40,927 nucleotides of DNA, taken from NCBI RefSeq assembly GCF_017356015.1, contig NZ_JAFIQV010000054.1, positions 1 to 40,927 on the forward strand. The letters are read 5' to 3'. The stretch comes from Azospirillum sp. SYSU D00513. Its GTDB lineage: Bacteria; Pseudomonadota; Alphaproteobacteria; Azospirillales; Azospirillaceae. Below are positions 24,726-32,862 of the stretch, piece by piece. The notes under the pieces are model-generated. The model ran no database searches and was not told where the DNA came from. It saw only the letters and a list, made by a program, of their open reading frames with translations. The position numbers were made by a program, and so were the translations under genes. Each line of letters opens with the position of its first letter. Position 1 is the first letter of the stretch.

Positions 24726-25469
24726 ATGAACCCGATCCGGACGGTCTCGTTCGCCCTGTTTCTCGCAGCCCTTGGAGGCTGCGGCCGTTTCGACCATCTG
24801 GGCCAGCCGCCGACCATGACTCCAGTTGGCCCGGACGCCGAGGGCAGGGCGCTGACGGAACCCGTGCGCCTGGCGGCAATGCCTATGCCCATGCCGACGC
24901 CGCTTCCGCCCGGGCGGGCGTCGCGCAATCCCGGGTCCGTCTGGCAGCCCGTAATGGGGAATCCCATGCTCGGGCAGAGGGCGTCGCGAGTCGGCGACAT
25001 CCTGACTGTGATCATCGACATTGACGAGCAGGCATCGTTCCAGAACCAGACGAGCCGCACGCGCAATGCGAGCGAAGGGGTGAGCGTCCCCGGACTGTTC
25101 GGCCTGCAGAATCAGCTTCCAGGCAATGCCGAAAGCTTGGTCGATATCGGTTCAGACAGCACCAGCCGCGGCGTGGGCACCTCTAGGCGGCAGGAGCAGG
25201 TCGAGACGAAGATCGCCGCCGTCATCACTGAGGTCCTGCCCAACGGCAACTACGTGATCCGGGGCCAGCAGGAGGTGCGGGTGAACTATGACATGCGTGT
25301 CCTGCACGTGGCTGGCGTCGTTCGGCCACAGGATATCCGCGCCAACAACACCGTGACCGGCGACAAGATCGCCGAGGCGCGGATCGGGTACGGCGGGCGG
25401 GGCCAGATCATGGATCTCCAGCAGCCGCGCTACGGCCAGCAGGTGCTCGACATCGTGCTGCCCTGGTAA
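24726..25469 (+). CDS. flgH: Flagellar L-ring lipoprotein FlgH
   Basis: From ATG 24726 the protein has 247 aa, with a lipoprotein signal ending in the lipobox LGGC (ALFLAALGGC). Family motifs: RVGDILTVIIDIDEQASFQN, QVETKIAAVITEVLPNGNYV, IRGQQEVRVNYDMRVLHVAG, and VRPQDIRANNTV. It forms the outer-membrane L-ring. An open frame runs further upstream into flgA but the lipoprotein signal fixes the start. Follows flgA with a 22-bp gap. Confidence 0.97.
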   Translation: MNPIRTVSFALFLAALGGCGRFDHLGQPPTMTPVGPDAEGRALTEPVRLAAMPMPMPTPLPPGRASRNPGSVWQPVMGNPMLGQRASRVGDILTVIIDIDEQASFQNQTSRTRNASEGVSVPGLFGLQNQLPGNAESLVDIGSDSTSRGVGTSRRQEQVETKIAAVITEVLPNGNYVIRGQQEVRVNYDMRVLHVAGVVRPQDIRANNTVTGDKIAEARIGYGGRGQIMDLQQPRYGQQVLDIVLPW

Positions 25470-25518
25470 CGCCGCCCGTGCCGGTTTCAATCTCTCAACT
25501 CCGGACAGGACCCATAGG

Positions 25519-25953
25519 ATGGCATCGCCCTCTCCACTTTCAGCAGCTCTCTTCGCCGCTCTCTTCATCGCGCTGGCAATGCCCTTGGCTCCGCCAGCCC
25601 ACGCGGAAGAGGCGCCGGCCGGCGCCTCACCCGGATTTGTGCCGATCGAGGACATCGTCGTCCCGGTGGTCGTGAAGACGCGGCTGCGCGGCTATCTGCT
25701 GGTTCGCGGCACGCTCGAATTCGGAACGCCGGATCAGGCGAAGAGCGCCGAAGCTTGGGTGCCCCGCGTCCAAGACGCTTGGGTGCGCACCCTGAACGGG
25801 CTGGCGGCGCGCGGCCATTTCGATGACGCCATCATCGATGTGGACATGCTGAAGAAGCATCTGTTCGCGGCCGTCGCCTCGGCCTTCGGCAACGGGACGA
25901 CCGCGCATGACGTGCTGATCGTTCGGGCGCTTTTCCAGAAGGTCAACGGTTGA
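25519..25953 (+). CDS. Exported FliL-like protein
   Basis: 144 aa with an N-terminal signal or anchor (ALFAALFIALAMPLAPPAHA). The remainder has the layout of FliL C-terminal domains: a strand VPVVVKTRLRGYLLVRGTLE, a helical middle, then DVDMLKKHLFAAVASAF and a closing strand DVLIVRALFQKV. FliL is normally single-pass and membrane-anchored with a stomatin-like domain near the stator; here the segment looks cleavable (PPAHA-EE). It is the last gene after flgH (49-bp gap). The exact family is uncertain; conserved neighbours of flgH of this type occur in alphaproteobacteria. Confidence 0.6.
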   Translation: MASPSPLSAALFAALFIALAMPLAPPAHAEEAPAGASPGFVPIEDIVVPVVVKTRLRGYLLVRGTLEFGTPDQAKSAEAWVPRVQDAWVRTLNGLAARGHFDDAIIDVDMLKKHLFAAVASAFGNGTTAHDVLIVRALFQKVNG

Positions 25954-25963
25954 AACGGAAATT

Positions 25964-25988
25964 GGGCCTCGCCGCCGGGGCGGGGCCC
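25964..25988. terminator. Bidirectional terminator between converging genes
   Basis: A 10-bp stem (GGGCCTCGCC with GGCGGGGCCC, one G-U pair) closes a 5-base loop between the FliL-like gene (+) and fliI (-). Mild T-rich sequence follows on both strands. Confidence 0.7.
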
Positions 25989-25998
25989 GTTCCAATGC

Positions 25999-27339
25999 CT
26001 ATTGTTGTGGCGCGCGCAGCAGCGCGTCGATACGGGCGAAGGTTTCGGCAGGTTCCGTAGGGTCGTCGGCGCGTTGTCCCAAAATGCTCTCAATGCGCGG
26101 GGCAATGTCGAGAGCGAGGTCAACGATTTGATCGGCGCCACGCTTATATGCGCCGATTGCCGCCAGTTCGCGCATTTCTTCATAGGTCGAAAGGAGATGA
26201 CGACTGGCCTTGACGATGCCCTGTTCCTCTGGGCTATGGCAGCCGGGCATCGCTCGCGAGACGGATCGCATTACGTTCACTGACGGAAAGCGCCCGCGTT
26301 CGCCGATCGAGCGTTCCAACACCATATGGCCGTCCAGGGTGCCGCGAACGTGATCGGCAACGGGCTCGTCGTGATTGTCGCCCTCTACTAGAACGGTAAA
26401 GAGGGCGGTGATGTCGCCCTGTCCTTTTCGGGCTTCACCGGGACCGGCCCGCTCCAGAAGGCGAGAGATTTCCGTGAAACACGAGGGAACGTAGCCCTTT
26501 GTCGTCGGCGGTTCGCCAGCCGCGAGGCCGATTTCCCGCTGGGCCATGGCGAAGCGCGTGATGGTGTCCATCATCATCATTACGTGCAGACCCTGGTCTC
26601 GGAAAAACTCCGCGACGGCCATCGCGGTGTACGCCGCTTCGCGGCGCATCAACGGCGGCTGGTCACTGGTAGAATAGACCACCACTGATCGCTTAAGCCC
26701 CTCTTCCCCGAGCACGTCCTCAATGAATTCCGGGACCTCCTTTCCGCGTTCGCCGATCAGGCCGATGACGTTGACATCCGCTTCACCCCAGCGCGCCAGC
26801 ATGGACATGAGCGTGGTCTTTCCGACGCCGCTGGATGCGAAAATGCCCATCCGTTGGCCGCGGCAGACCGGACAAAAGGCATCGACGACGCGCACGCCCG
26901 TTGAGATCCGGCTGCCGATACGCCGTCGCTCGATGGCTTCTGGAGCGGCGACTCGGGTCGGCTGACGTACCGCTCCCAGGGGCAGCGGCCCCTTGGTGCC
27001 GACATCCTTGGGCTTCCCGCGGGCGTCGACCACGCGGCCCAGCCAGCCAAGGCTTGGACGAAGACCCGCCGCGCGGTCGAGCTCGACGCGCGCCCCTGGC
27101 CCCACACCTGCCGTCGGTGCGAAGGGCATAGCGAGCGCCGTATTCCCCCGGAAGCCGACAATCTCACCTTCCAGCCAAGAGCCGGAATTGGTTTGGATGC
27201 GAAGCATGTCGGAGACGGCAGCGTTTCGCAGCCCAGAGACCTCAATGAGGATACCCAGAATACCACTTACCTCGCCCCATGCCGTCACAGTGGAAAGAGG
27301 ATCAAGGTCAGACAGAGCGCGAGCGAAGGGGGAGGGCAA
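25999..27339 (-). CDS. fliI: Flagellar export ATPase FliI
   Basis: 446 aa. N-terminal barrel (GEVSGILGILIEVSG), Walker A ASSGVGKT at 168-175, the ADVNVIGLIGERGKEVPEFI block, Walker B-like HVMMMMDTITRFAMAQREIG, and GEPPTTKGYVPS. It hydrolyses ATP at the export gate to release substrates from chaperones. The start appears to be TTG 27339 with a weak ribosome site, the nearest in-frame ATG being residue 45, which would cut into the barrel. It is separated from fliH and fliJ, which are not in the window. Divergent from the sigma factor gene. Confidence 0.96.
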   Translation of the reverse strand: MPSPFARALSDLDPLSTVTAWGEVSGILGILIEVSGLRNAAVSDMLRIQTNSGSWLEGEIVGFRGNTALAMPFAPTAGVGPGARVELDRAAGLRPSLGWLGRVVDARGKPKDVGTKGPLPLGAVRQPTRVAAPEAIERRRIGSRISTGVRVVDAFCPVCRGQRMGIFASSGVGKTTLMSMLARWGEADVNVIGLIGERGKEVPEFIEDVLGEEGLKRSVVVYSTSDQPPLMRREAAYTAMAVAEFFRDQGLHVMMMMDTITRFAMAQREIGLAAGEPPTTKGYVPSCFTEISRLLERAGPGEARKGQGDITALFTVLVEGDNHDEPVADHVRGTLDGHMVLERSIGERGRFPSVNVMRSVSRAMPGCHSPEEQGIVKASRHLLSTYEEMRELAAIGAYKRGADQIVDLALDIAPRIESILGQRADDPTEPAETFARIDALLRAPQQ

Positions 27340-27446
27340 AGCAGTTCTCTATGGCTTGTAGAGGGCAACACTACCAAATGGGCGTGCTGACATATTAACG
27401 ATTTATATAGGCTCGGCTTATTACAAATGGGCGATATGGCGCGCCG

Positions 27447-27484
27447 GGCCCGCACAACCGGGCCTCACCTCCGCCCTGGAGGTG
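27447..27484 (+). promoter_or_regulatory. Two adjacent hairpins in the sigma factor leader
   Basis: GGCCCG pairs with CGGGCC (27447-27464) and CACCTCC with GGAGGTG (27466-27484), directly in tandem in the 188-bp gap between fliI and the sigma gene. A CCTTTTTG run follows about 20 bases on. This could be an attenuator-like leader or simply part of a divergent control region. Confidence 0.35.
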
Positions 27485-27527
27485 GCGAGCCATCAAGTCA
27501 AAGCCTTTTTGCTGTCAGAGGTTCCAC

Positions 27528-29162
27528 ATGCCCCCGCTGGGAGAGAGCCTTGAAAACGAGGCCGAAATCGTGAGTTTTCCGACGAGCCTGTCAGAAGGGG
27601 AGAAGAAAGCTGCGCGGGCAGGGCAGGCGGGCGCGATAAAAAATGGCCACAAGCCAGATCTAGAAGTCGACGGGGAAGCTGACCTGTTGCGGCTCTACAT
27701 GCGTGATATCGGGCGCGTGCATCATCTCACGTTGGACGAGGAGACGGATGTAATTGCCATTATCCAGAGCAGCCGCAGTGCCGTTCTTTCGGAGGCCCTT
27801 CGAGCACCCGGCGCCGTTGACCTGCTGCTATCCTGGAAAGACGGTTACCTCCAGGGCACCATGCCGTTGCGCGACATCATCGAAGTTGTTGGCAGCTACG
27901 AGGAGCACCGTGCACGCGTTGCCGACGAAGTGGAGGCCGAAGCGGGCAACGCCAGCATCGGGCGACTTCCCATCCGGGAGGCTGCGTTGCGCCCGGGCCT
28001 GCTTGCCGCGTTCGATAGGATTGAGGCAATGCGCGTAGACGCTGCTTCGGGCCGAGCCGCGGGATGGTCCACTCACCATCACGAAACGGCGCGAATTGCC
28101 GAAGGATTGCACCTTATCAAGCTGCGCCAGACAGACTTGCAGGAATTCGTGCTGTCTGTTCGGCGTGACCTTCACAGTGCGGAAGGAAAGCTCCTCAGGC
28201 ATGCGCAATCCCTCGTGGGAAGCCGCGAGAGAGCGGTTTCCCTAATCACCTCGGCCAGTGATGCCGACGAGCTCGCAATGCAACTCGGGGACGAGATCTG
28301 CAGAGATGCCGGCGTATGGGCCGTGCTGGAGACAATACGCGGAATCGAGCGGAAAAGCGGGCTGAGGCTGGACGAGCTGCGGCGGGTGAGCGCGTCCCTC
28401 CGAGCGAGCATCAAGGCTTACGAGGGGGCTTGCAAGCGCCTGTTCTGCGCCCATGCTGGCTTTGTCACCAGCATCGCCCGGAGGTTTGAATCGTCAGGCG
28501 CCGCCCTAGTCGATCTGATTCAAACCGGGAACCTCGGCCTGCTGAGGGCCGTTGAAAAGTTCGAACCTGGCCGAAGCCGTTTCGCCACTTACGCCGAGTT
28601 CTGGATCCGTCAGTTCATCGCTGAGTCCATTCCGGACGAGGTGAACACTGTTCACATCGCCAGCAGCGTGGCCGATCTTTCTCGCCGTATTGCCAGGGCG
28701 CAAGAGGTTTCTCTCGCCTTGCACATGAAGGAACTGACTTTCACAGAACTGTCGGAGATGTTGGGCGAGTCGGTCGATCGGATCAGAGGGTGTATGTTCA
28801 CTTCTGGTCGGGCAGTGAGCCTCGACCAACCCGTCGGGCAAGCGGACGGTGAAGACGGTGAAACTCCGCTGAAGGACGTTATCGCCGACGATGAGGATCG
28901 CAGTCCTTACGAGATCACGCTCCAGTCAGAGATGAGCCGTACGTTCCGAAAGCTACTGGCGCGTCTTCCCGAGCAAGAGTCTCGCGTCGTCGCGCTGCGT
29001 TTCGGGCTTGAAAGCGGCATCGAACTCTCGCCGGACGAGGCGGCGAGGGCTATTGGGATCAGCCGCGACAAGCTGTTGCGCATCGAACAGAGCGCGTTGC
29101 GTGCCCTGCGCAGCCCGGTTCGGTCGCCAGAGGTTTGGAGTTACAGCCGGCAATTCTCATAA
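27528..29162 (+). CDS. Divergent sigma-70 family factor (RpoD-like layout)
   Basis: 544 aa. Region 1.2-like segment at 51-80 (DLLRLYMRDIGRVHHLTLDE), a ~230-residue non-conserved insert, and region 2 at ~305-375 (DLIQTGNLGLLRAVEKFEPG, then RFATYAEFWIRQFI). Region 3 follows at ~380-430, and region 4 at ~470-530 (RLPEQESRVVALRFGLESG, ISRDKLLRIEQSALRALRSP). Compared with E. coli RpoD, the W433 position is F358, T440 is A365 and R441 is E366, while Q437 is kept (Q362), so -10 recognition is probably altered. Start ATG 27528 has GAGG upstream. Not FliA- or RpoH-like in layout. Position beside fliI suggests control of flagellar or related genes; that is inference. Confidence 0.88.
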   Translation: MPPLGESLENEAEIVSFPTSLSEGEKKAARAGQAGAIKNGHKPDLEVDGEADLLRLYMRDIGRVHHLTLDEETDVIAIIQSSRSAVLSEALRAPGAVDLLLSWKDGYLQGTMPLRDIIEVVGSYEEHRARVADEVEAEAGNASIGRLPIREAALRPGLLAAFDRIEAMRVDAASGRAAGWSTHHHETARIAEGLHLIKLRQTDLQEFVLSVRRDLHSAEGKLLRHAQSLVGSRERAVSLITSASDADELAMQLGDEICRDAGVWAVLETIRGIERKSGLRLDELRRVSASLRASIKAYEGACKRLFCAHAGFVTSIARRFESSGAALVDLIQTGNLGLLRAVEKFEPGRSRFATYAEFWIRQFIAESIPDEVNTVHIASSVADLSRRIARAQEVSLALHMKELTFTELSEMLGESVDRIRGCMFTSGRAVSLDQPVGQADGEDGETPLKDVIADDEDRSPYEITLQSEMSRTFRKLLARLPEQESRVVALRFGLESGIELSPDEAARAIGISRDKLLRIEQSALRALRSPVRSPEVWSYSRQFS

Positions 29163-29320
29163 CTGCCCTTGTGCAGCCGAAATCCGAACTCCAGGCAAAT
29201 CTGAACTCTTTATATGACATAGGGGCAACCGGTCAGCGATGCCGGCGGAGGGCGTTGCCGTCCGCCCAAAACATCATGCTGGTTGGCTCCGCTTTGCTTC
29301 CAAGTTCAGAGGAACTTTTG

Positions 29321-30043
29321 ATGCCGGATGGTAACAATGAGTGGGGTTTGCTTCTCAAGAGCACCATCGAGTCATTCAAGACACTCGTCAAGAACCGCGT
29401 ACGAGCAGGCGAAGCGCTTGCACTCGATGAGTATCATTACCTGATCCGGGATGCAGTCGAGCGCACCATGCCTCGCCATGACAATGCGATCAGGCAGATA
29501 CTGGAGTCAGAGGCATCCTTGTGGACGCGTGCCCTAGAGGAAGGGGCACGGACTCTCAGCGGTGCTGGGAGCCTGGTAATCCGTAATGCGCTCGAAGAGA
29601 CGCTCATAGGGCGCCTAGGAACTCTTCGGCGGGAGTTTGCGGGTCAAAGCAGCCGGCTCGATATTGTTCTGTGTCAGGAAAGACTGCGGGCTATTGAGGG
29701 AATTACGCCGTCCTGGCGAGCCTATGTTCCACATCTCCGTAGTTGTTTCGAAGCGGCCATGGAGTTGGATCGTGCCGAAGATCGCCTTCCGAACGCATTT
29801 AGGGAACGGGATGCAATTGAGTACATCGAACAATTCCTAGCCGAAATACTCCCGGACAGCAGTTCCCTAGTAGCCGTAGCGTCGATTCTGGCCTCTGACC
29901 CGGACCTATACAACAGCGCTCCCGCTCGGGAACCCTCGTTGCGGGGAACGATCCTTAAAACCTTTGAGCGGGTGTTGGCTGAAGTGTTGACTGACCTTTT
30001 TACGAAGTATAATCGCCAGATAAAGGAACATGGTTCAGATTAG
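29321..30043 (+). CDS. Hypothetical 240-aa helical protein
   Basis: I prefer ATG 29321, which has AGAGGAA upstream, over an open frame reaching 29135. The product is soluble and helix-rich with no signal or membrane segment; examples are LLLKSTIESFKTLVKNRVRA and ERTMPRHDNAIRQILESEAS. I see no known domain. It follows the sigma factor gene by 158 bp on the same strand and precedes the OmpR-like gene, so it may be a regulator of that sigma factor or share its operon. A hairpin at 30057-30092 follows its stop. Confidence 0.7.
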   Translation: MPDGNNEWGLLLKSTIESFKTLVKNRVRAGEALALDEYHYLIRDAVERTMPRHDNAIRQILESEASLWTRALEEGARTLSGAGSLVIRNALEETLIGRLGTLRREFAGQSSRLDIVLCQERLRAIEGITPSWRAYVPHLRSCFEAAMELDRAEDRLPNAFRERDAIEYIEQFLAEILPDSSSLVAVASILASDPDLYNSAPAREPSLRGTILKTFERVLAEVLTDLFTKYNRQIKEHGSD

Positions 30044-30056
30044 ATAAAGCTGTAGT

Positions 30057-30092
30057 GCTCCCGGACTTGATGCTTCGGAGTACTCCGGGAGC
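30057..30092 (+). terminator. Terminator-like hairpin
   Basis: A 9-bp stem GCTCCCGGA with TCCGGGAGC lies 13 bases after the stop of the 240-aa gene. No U-run follows, so it may act with Rho or as an mRNA 3' stabiliser. Confidence 0.45.
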
Positions 30093-30259
30093 AGCTTCGC
30101 GAAAAGGTCGCCGCTCAGTGGGTTTATTTGATGTGGTGCTCAGGCTGAGCGATTTCCTTAAAATGTTACGAAACATTTCATAAAACTAAAGCGTCTGTTA
30201 CCACTTTGGAAACTTTTTCCCCGTATATGATTCACGACTCAGTAGACGGAGCGGGTTTC

Positions 30260-31132
30260 ATGCGGGTATTTGTAATTGAGAACAGCGAAATCGCCCTTCA
30301 GAGCGTCATGGACGTGTTCCGCCAGGAATTGAACATGGTGGTTGAAGGGGTGGTCGGCATGGTTCCGGAGATGCTTGCATGGCTGAAGACCGAGGCCGAC
30401 AACTTTGACGTGATCGTGGTGAATGAGTTCGCCGGTTCGATGGACGGGCTTGATATCATCCGGAGCTTACGGCGCGCTGGCACCCACGTCCCGCTGGTGG
30501 CGACGCTGGAATGCTCAATGGCGCGACTGCCTGAAGCTTTTTCAGCCGGCGCCGCCGACGTCGTGCAGAAGCCATTCAAGCGCGAGCATTTTCTCGCCCG
30601 CGTGCGGGCCCGGGCGCTGGGGCGCTTCGGTTTTTGTGAACCCTGTGTCGCCGTCGGCAGCCTTATAGTTTACTTCGACGGTCGGCCGGCCGAATACGAT
30701 GGGCGCGAAATCAACCTGACTAAAAAAATCTATAAGACTCTTCAATGCTTGGCGCTGCGCTATGGCCGCGTGGTTACTCGCGAGCAGCTCTACAACGATC
30801 TCTTTAGTGAAGAAGAACAGCATAAGGTTAATATTGACACGGTTAATGTGCATATCTGCAAGCTGCGCTCTGACTTGGCGGCTGCGGGCGTGAAGGAAGA
30901 CCTGATCGAGACCATTCGCGAGACAGGCTATCGATTGACCGGAGCTCGCATTGGCGAGACGGGGCGGCTGATCCGCGGCGGGTACCGCGTAGCCATCACC
31001 TCTCCGCGTGAGGAGCGTCTGGTCGCAGAGGTTCCTTTGAGCGGCGAGCTTCCACTCCGAGATCTGGGCAAGGAGGATACACAGCTCGCTCACGAAGCGA
31101 CACTGTTGCCCAGACGGGCCGCGAATAGGTAG
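30260..31132 (+). CDS. OmpR-family regulator with degenerate receiver
   Basis: From ATG 30260 the product is 290 aa. The N-terminal receiver fold keeps T82 and K104 (VVQKPFK) but has Asn at the phosphoacceptor position (N55 in VIVVNEFAGSMDG), and the acidic pair is E7/N8. Aspartyl phosphorylation is therefore unlikely. The C-terminal winged helix is intact (INLTKKIYKTLQCLALRYGR, VVTREQLYNDLF, VNVHICKLRSDLAAAG, ETIRETGYRLTG) and resembles the CtrA/OmpR type. About 55 extra residues follow the DNA-binding domain. It should bind DNA independently of a kinase or use another input. An in-frame ATG at 30206 is less likely because the receiver starts at MRVFVIEN. Confidence 0.9.
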   Translation: MRVFVIENSEIALQSVMDVFRQELNMVVEGVVGMVPEMLAWLKTEADNFDVIVVNEFAGSMDGLDIIRSLRRAGTHVPLVATLECSMARLPEAFSAGAADVVQKPFKREHFLARVRARALGRFGFCEPCVAVGSLIVYFDGRPAEYDGREINLTKKIYKTLQCLALRYGRVVTREQLYNDLFSEEEQHKVNIDTVNVHICKLRSDLAAAGVKEDLIETIRETGYRLTGARIGETGRLIRGGYRVAITSPREERLVAEVPLSGELPLRDLGKEDTQLAHEATLLPRRAANR

Positions 31133-31222
31133 CGAATGATTTCCTAACCTTGGAGTCGCTGTGGTCTGGCCAAGTCGAGTGGTGCACCGACCTGGAGCGA
31201 CTTCAAAAGTGGAGCTCTGATA

Positions 31223-31249
31223 ATAAGTTGAGGTCGTGCCTCAACTTAT
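31223..31249 (+). promoter_or_regulatory. Perfect hairpin/palindrome between the regulator gene and cheZ
   Basis: ATAAGTTGAGG and its exact complement, 11 bp each, flank the five bases TCGTG. It lies 90 bp after the regulator stop and 36 bp before the cheZ start. It could be a terminator of the upstream gene (no T-run follows) or an operator for the downstream one. Confidence 0.45.
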
Positions 31250-31284
31250 GTGAGCGTTTGCTGCATGAATAGATGAGGTTAGGC

Positions 31285-31905
31285 ATGACGGTACATGGCA
31301 CCGAAATGAACAGAATGGACACGATCAACGAGCTGCGGGACGCCGTGTTCGAGATCCGAGAACGTCTGCGCCGCCAAGACCGCTTTAGCGACGAAGAACA
31401 CATTAAGCTTCTGCGCAACGAACTCATTGCAATGGCCGCTTCGATTGATCAGGCGCGGCGAGAAATTTCGGCGTTGCAACCACCGGAGAGATCTACGAAC
31501 CAAATCACAACAGCAGCCGGCGAACTCGAAGCCATTCTCCATACCACGCAGGAGGCGGCCGACCAGATCCTTACCGCCGCAGAAACCTTGTTGGAATTAT
31601 CCAGCCAACTCAAGGGAACCGGTACCCCACCCGAACTGGCCGCACAGATTCAGGAGCAGACCATGATCCTGCTCACGGCATGTTCGTTTCAAGATCTGAC
31701 CGGCCAGCGCACATCGAAGGTACTGAAGGCTCTACGCTTCATTGAAGATCGCGTGACCGCCATGGTAGATATCTGGGGTGATGATGCTACACAAGTGCCT
31801 CCGGCGGTAGCTCCTGATAATGATGCGCGCGAGGACGCCCATCTTCTCAACGGTCCCACGGCCGGCGGCATAAGCCAGTCCGGTATAGATGCATTGTTTG
31901 ATTAA
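31285..31905 (+). CDS. cheZ: Chemotaxis phosphatase CheZ
   Basis: From ATG 31285 (GAGG six bases upstream) the protein has 206 residues. A long helical hairpin surrounds the catalytic motif CSFQDLTGQRTSKVLKALR, with D137 and Q141 matching the catalytic pair of E. coli CheZ (D143 and Q147). The C-terminus SQSGIDALFD resembles the CheY-P docking tail. It strips phosphate from CheY-P and resets motor switching. An ATG four codons upstream is also in frame. No cheY lies adjacent, though single receivers occur at the left of the window. CheZ is patchy in alphaproteobacteria but known in this group. Confidence 0.9.
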   Translation: MTVHGTEMNRMDTINELRDAVFEIRERLRRQDRFSDEEHIKLLRNELIAMAASIDQARREISALQPPERSTNQITTAAGELEAILHTTQEAADQILTAAETLLELSSQLKGTGTPPELAAQIQEQTMILLTACSFQDLTGQRTSKVLKALRFIEDRVTAMVDIWGDDATQVPPAVAPDNDAREDAHLLNGPTAGGISQSGIDALFD

Positions 31906-32023
31906 GAACTGAACGACAACTTGGTAGGCATATGGCTTTAGAGTGTTTCATCTAAAAACTAGAGTTGCACGCGTGGTGATGCTAACTGTTTAGTGGGACG
32001 CGCCCTACGGGTCGTTCAGTTCT
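31905..32023. repeat. 13-bp inverted repeat enclosing 93 bp
   Basis: AGAACTGAACGAC at 31905-31917 and its exact complement at 32011-32023 overlap the cheZ stop region. The 119-bp unit may be a MITE or the preserved ends of a lost element; the IS630 remnants begin just to the right. The left arm supplies the last bases of the cheZ reading frame. Confidence 0.5.
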
Positions 32024-32069
32024 ACAAAGAATGCTGGCAGGCCGAGGGGCATGGATGTTTCGCAGAGGG

Positions 32070-32345
32070 GTATTGATCTGAAGCTAACTCCTGCTGACTT
32101 AAATCGGTTAAGGGGCTCGTCCACAGCGGCACCTCGCCGCAGAAACTTGTGCCGCCTGCTCGCATCGCTCTGCTGATCGACGGCACGCGCCTGAACGGCG
32201 CCACTGCCCAGGAGGTCGGCGTTGCCTTGCTGACCGTGTACCGCTCGCAGCGCCGCGTTCAAGATCAGGGCGTGAACAGGCTGCTGCGCTACAAGACGCG
32301 GCCGTCGCGCATCCCAGCTTTGGCGCCAGAGGTGGGCGAGCGCTT
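32070..32345 (+). pseudogene. IS630-family transposase, N-terminal fragment
   Basis: The plus-strand reading RIALLIDGTRLNGATAQEVG, followed by VNRLLRYKTRPSRIP, is the HTH region of an IS630 transposase. An upstream piece (LVHSGTSPQKLV) continues it, and the opening LKLTPADLNRL is in another frame, so at least one frameshift is present. The alignment ends near 32345, where the sequence switches to the reverse strand of the same family. Confidence 0.7.
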
Positions 32346-32862
32346 GGTTAAAACACGCTGGGTGAAAACACAAGCTCTGCATGCGCCCCGGCTCTTCGGC
32401 GAGTGCGATCCATGCCTCGCAACAGGCCTGGACATAGCCTTCCGATAAGGAAAGACACGGAGCGACAGGAGCCGTTCGCGCAGGAAAATCCATACGCGCT
32501 CGATAAGGTTGAGTTCGCGACTGCAAGGCGGCAAGGGTACCAGAGTGATGGTGTCTGGCACGACGAAGGCGTTGGCACCGTGCCATTCAGCGCCGTCGAG
32601 CACCATGACGGCGTGCTCGTCTGGAGCCAGCGTAGCGGCGAAGCGTCCCAGAAACAACGCCTTCCAGGCACAGCGCCATGGTCCGGGTAGACACCTCGGA
32701 CAGTACGAGGCCGAACTCCCCGCCGGTCGCGGGCTGGACAGCGGCGAAGATGTAGGTCCATCGAAAGTGGCGGTCGCACGTGCCGGGCGTTGCCTTTTGA
32801 TCCACCAGCTGTGACACAGCCGCCCTTTTTGGCCGACACGGGCTTCGTCCTCACATGGGGGT
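32335..32862 (-). pseudogene. IS630-family transposase, C-terminal fragment
   Basis: On the minus strand the DDE part is readable in pieces: EDEARVGQKGRLCHSWW, HAVMVLDGAEWHGANAFVVP, then LPPCSRELNLIERVW and IFLRERLLSLRVF. The tail GYVQACCEAWIALAEEPGRM is in a different frame, so several frameshifts disrupt it. It meets the N-terminal fragment of the same family head-on near 32345. Not functional. Confidence 0.8.
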
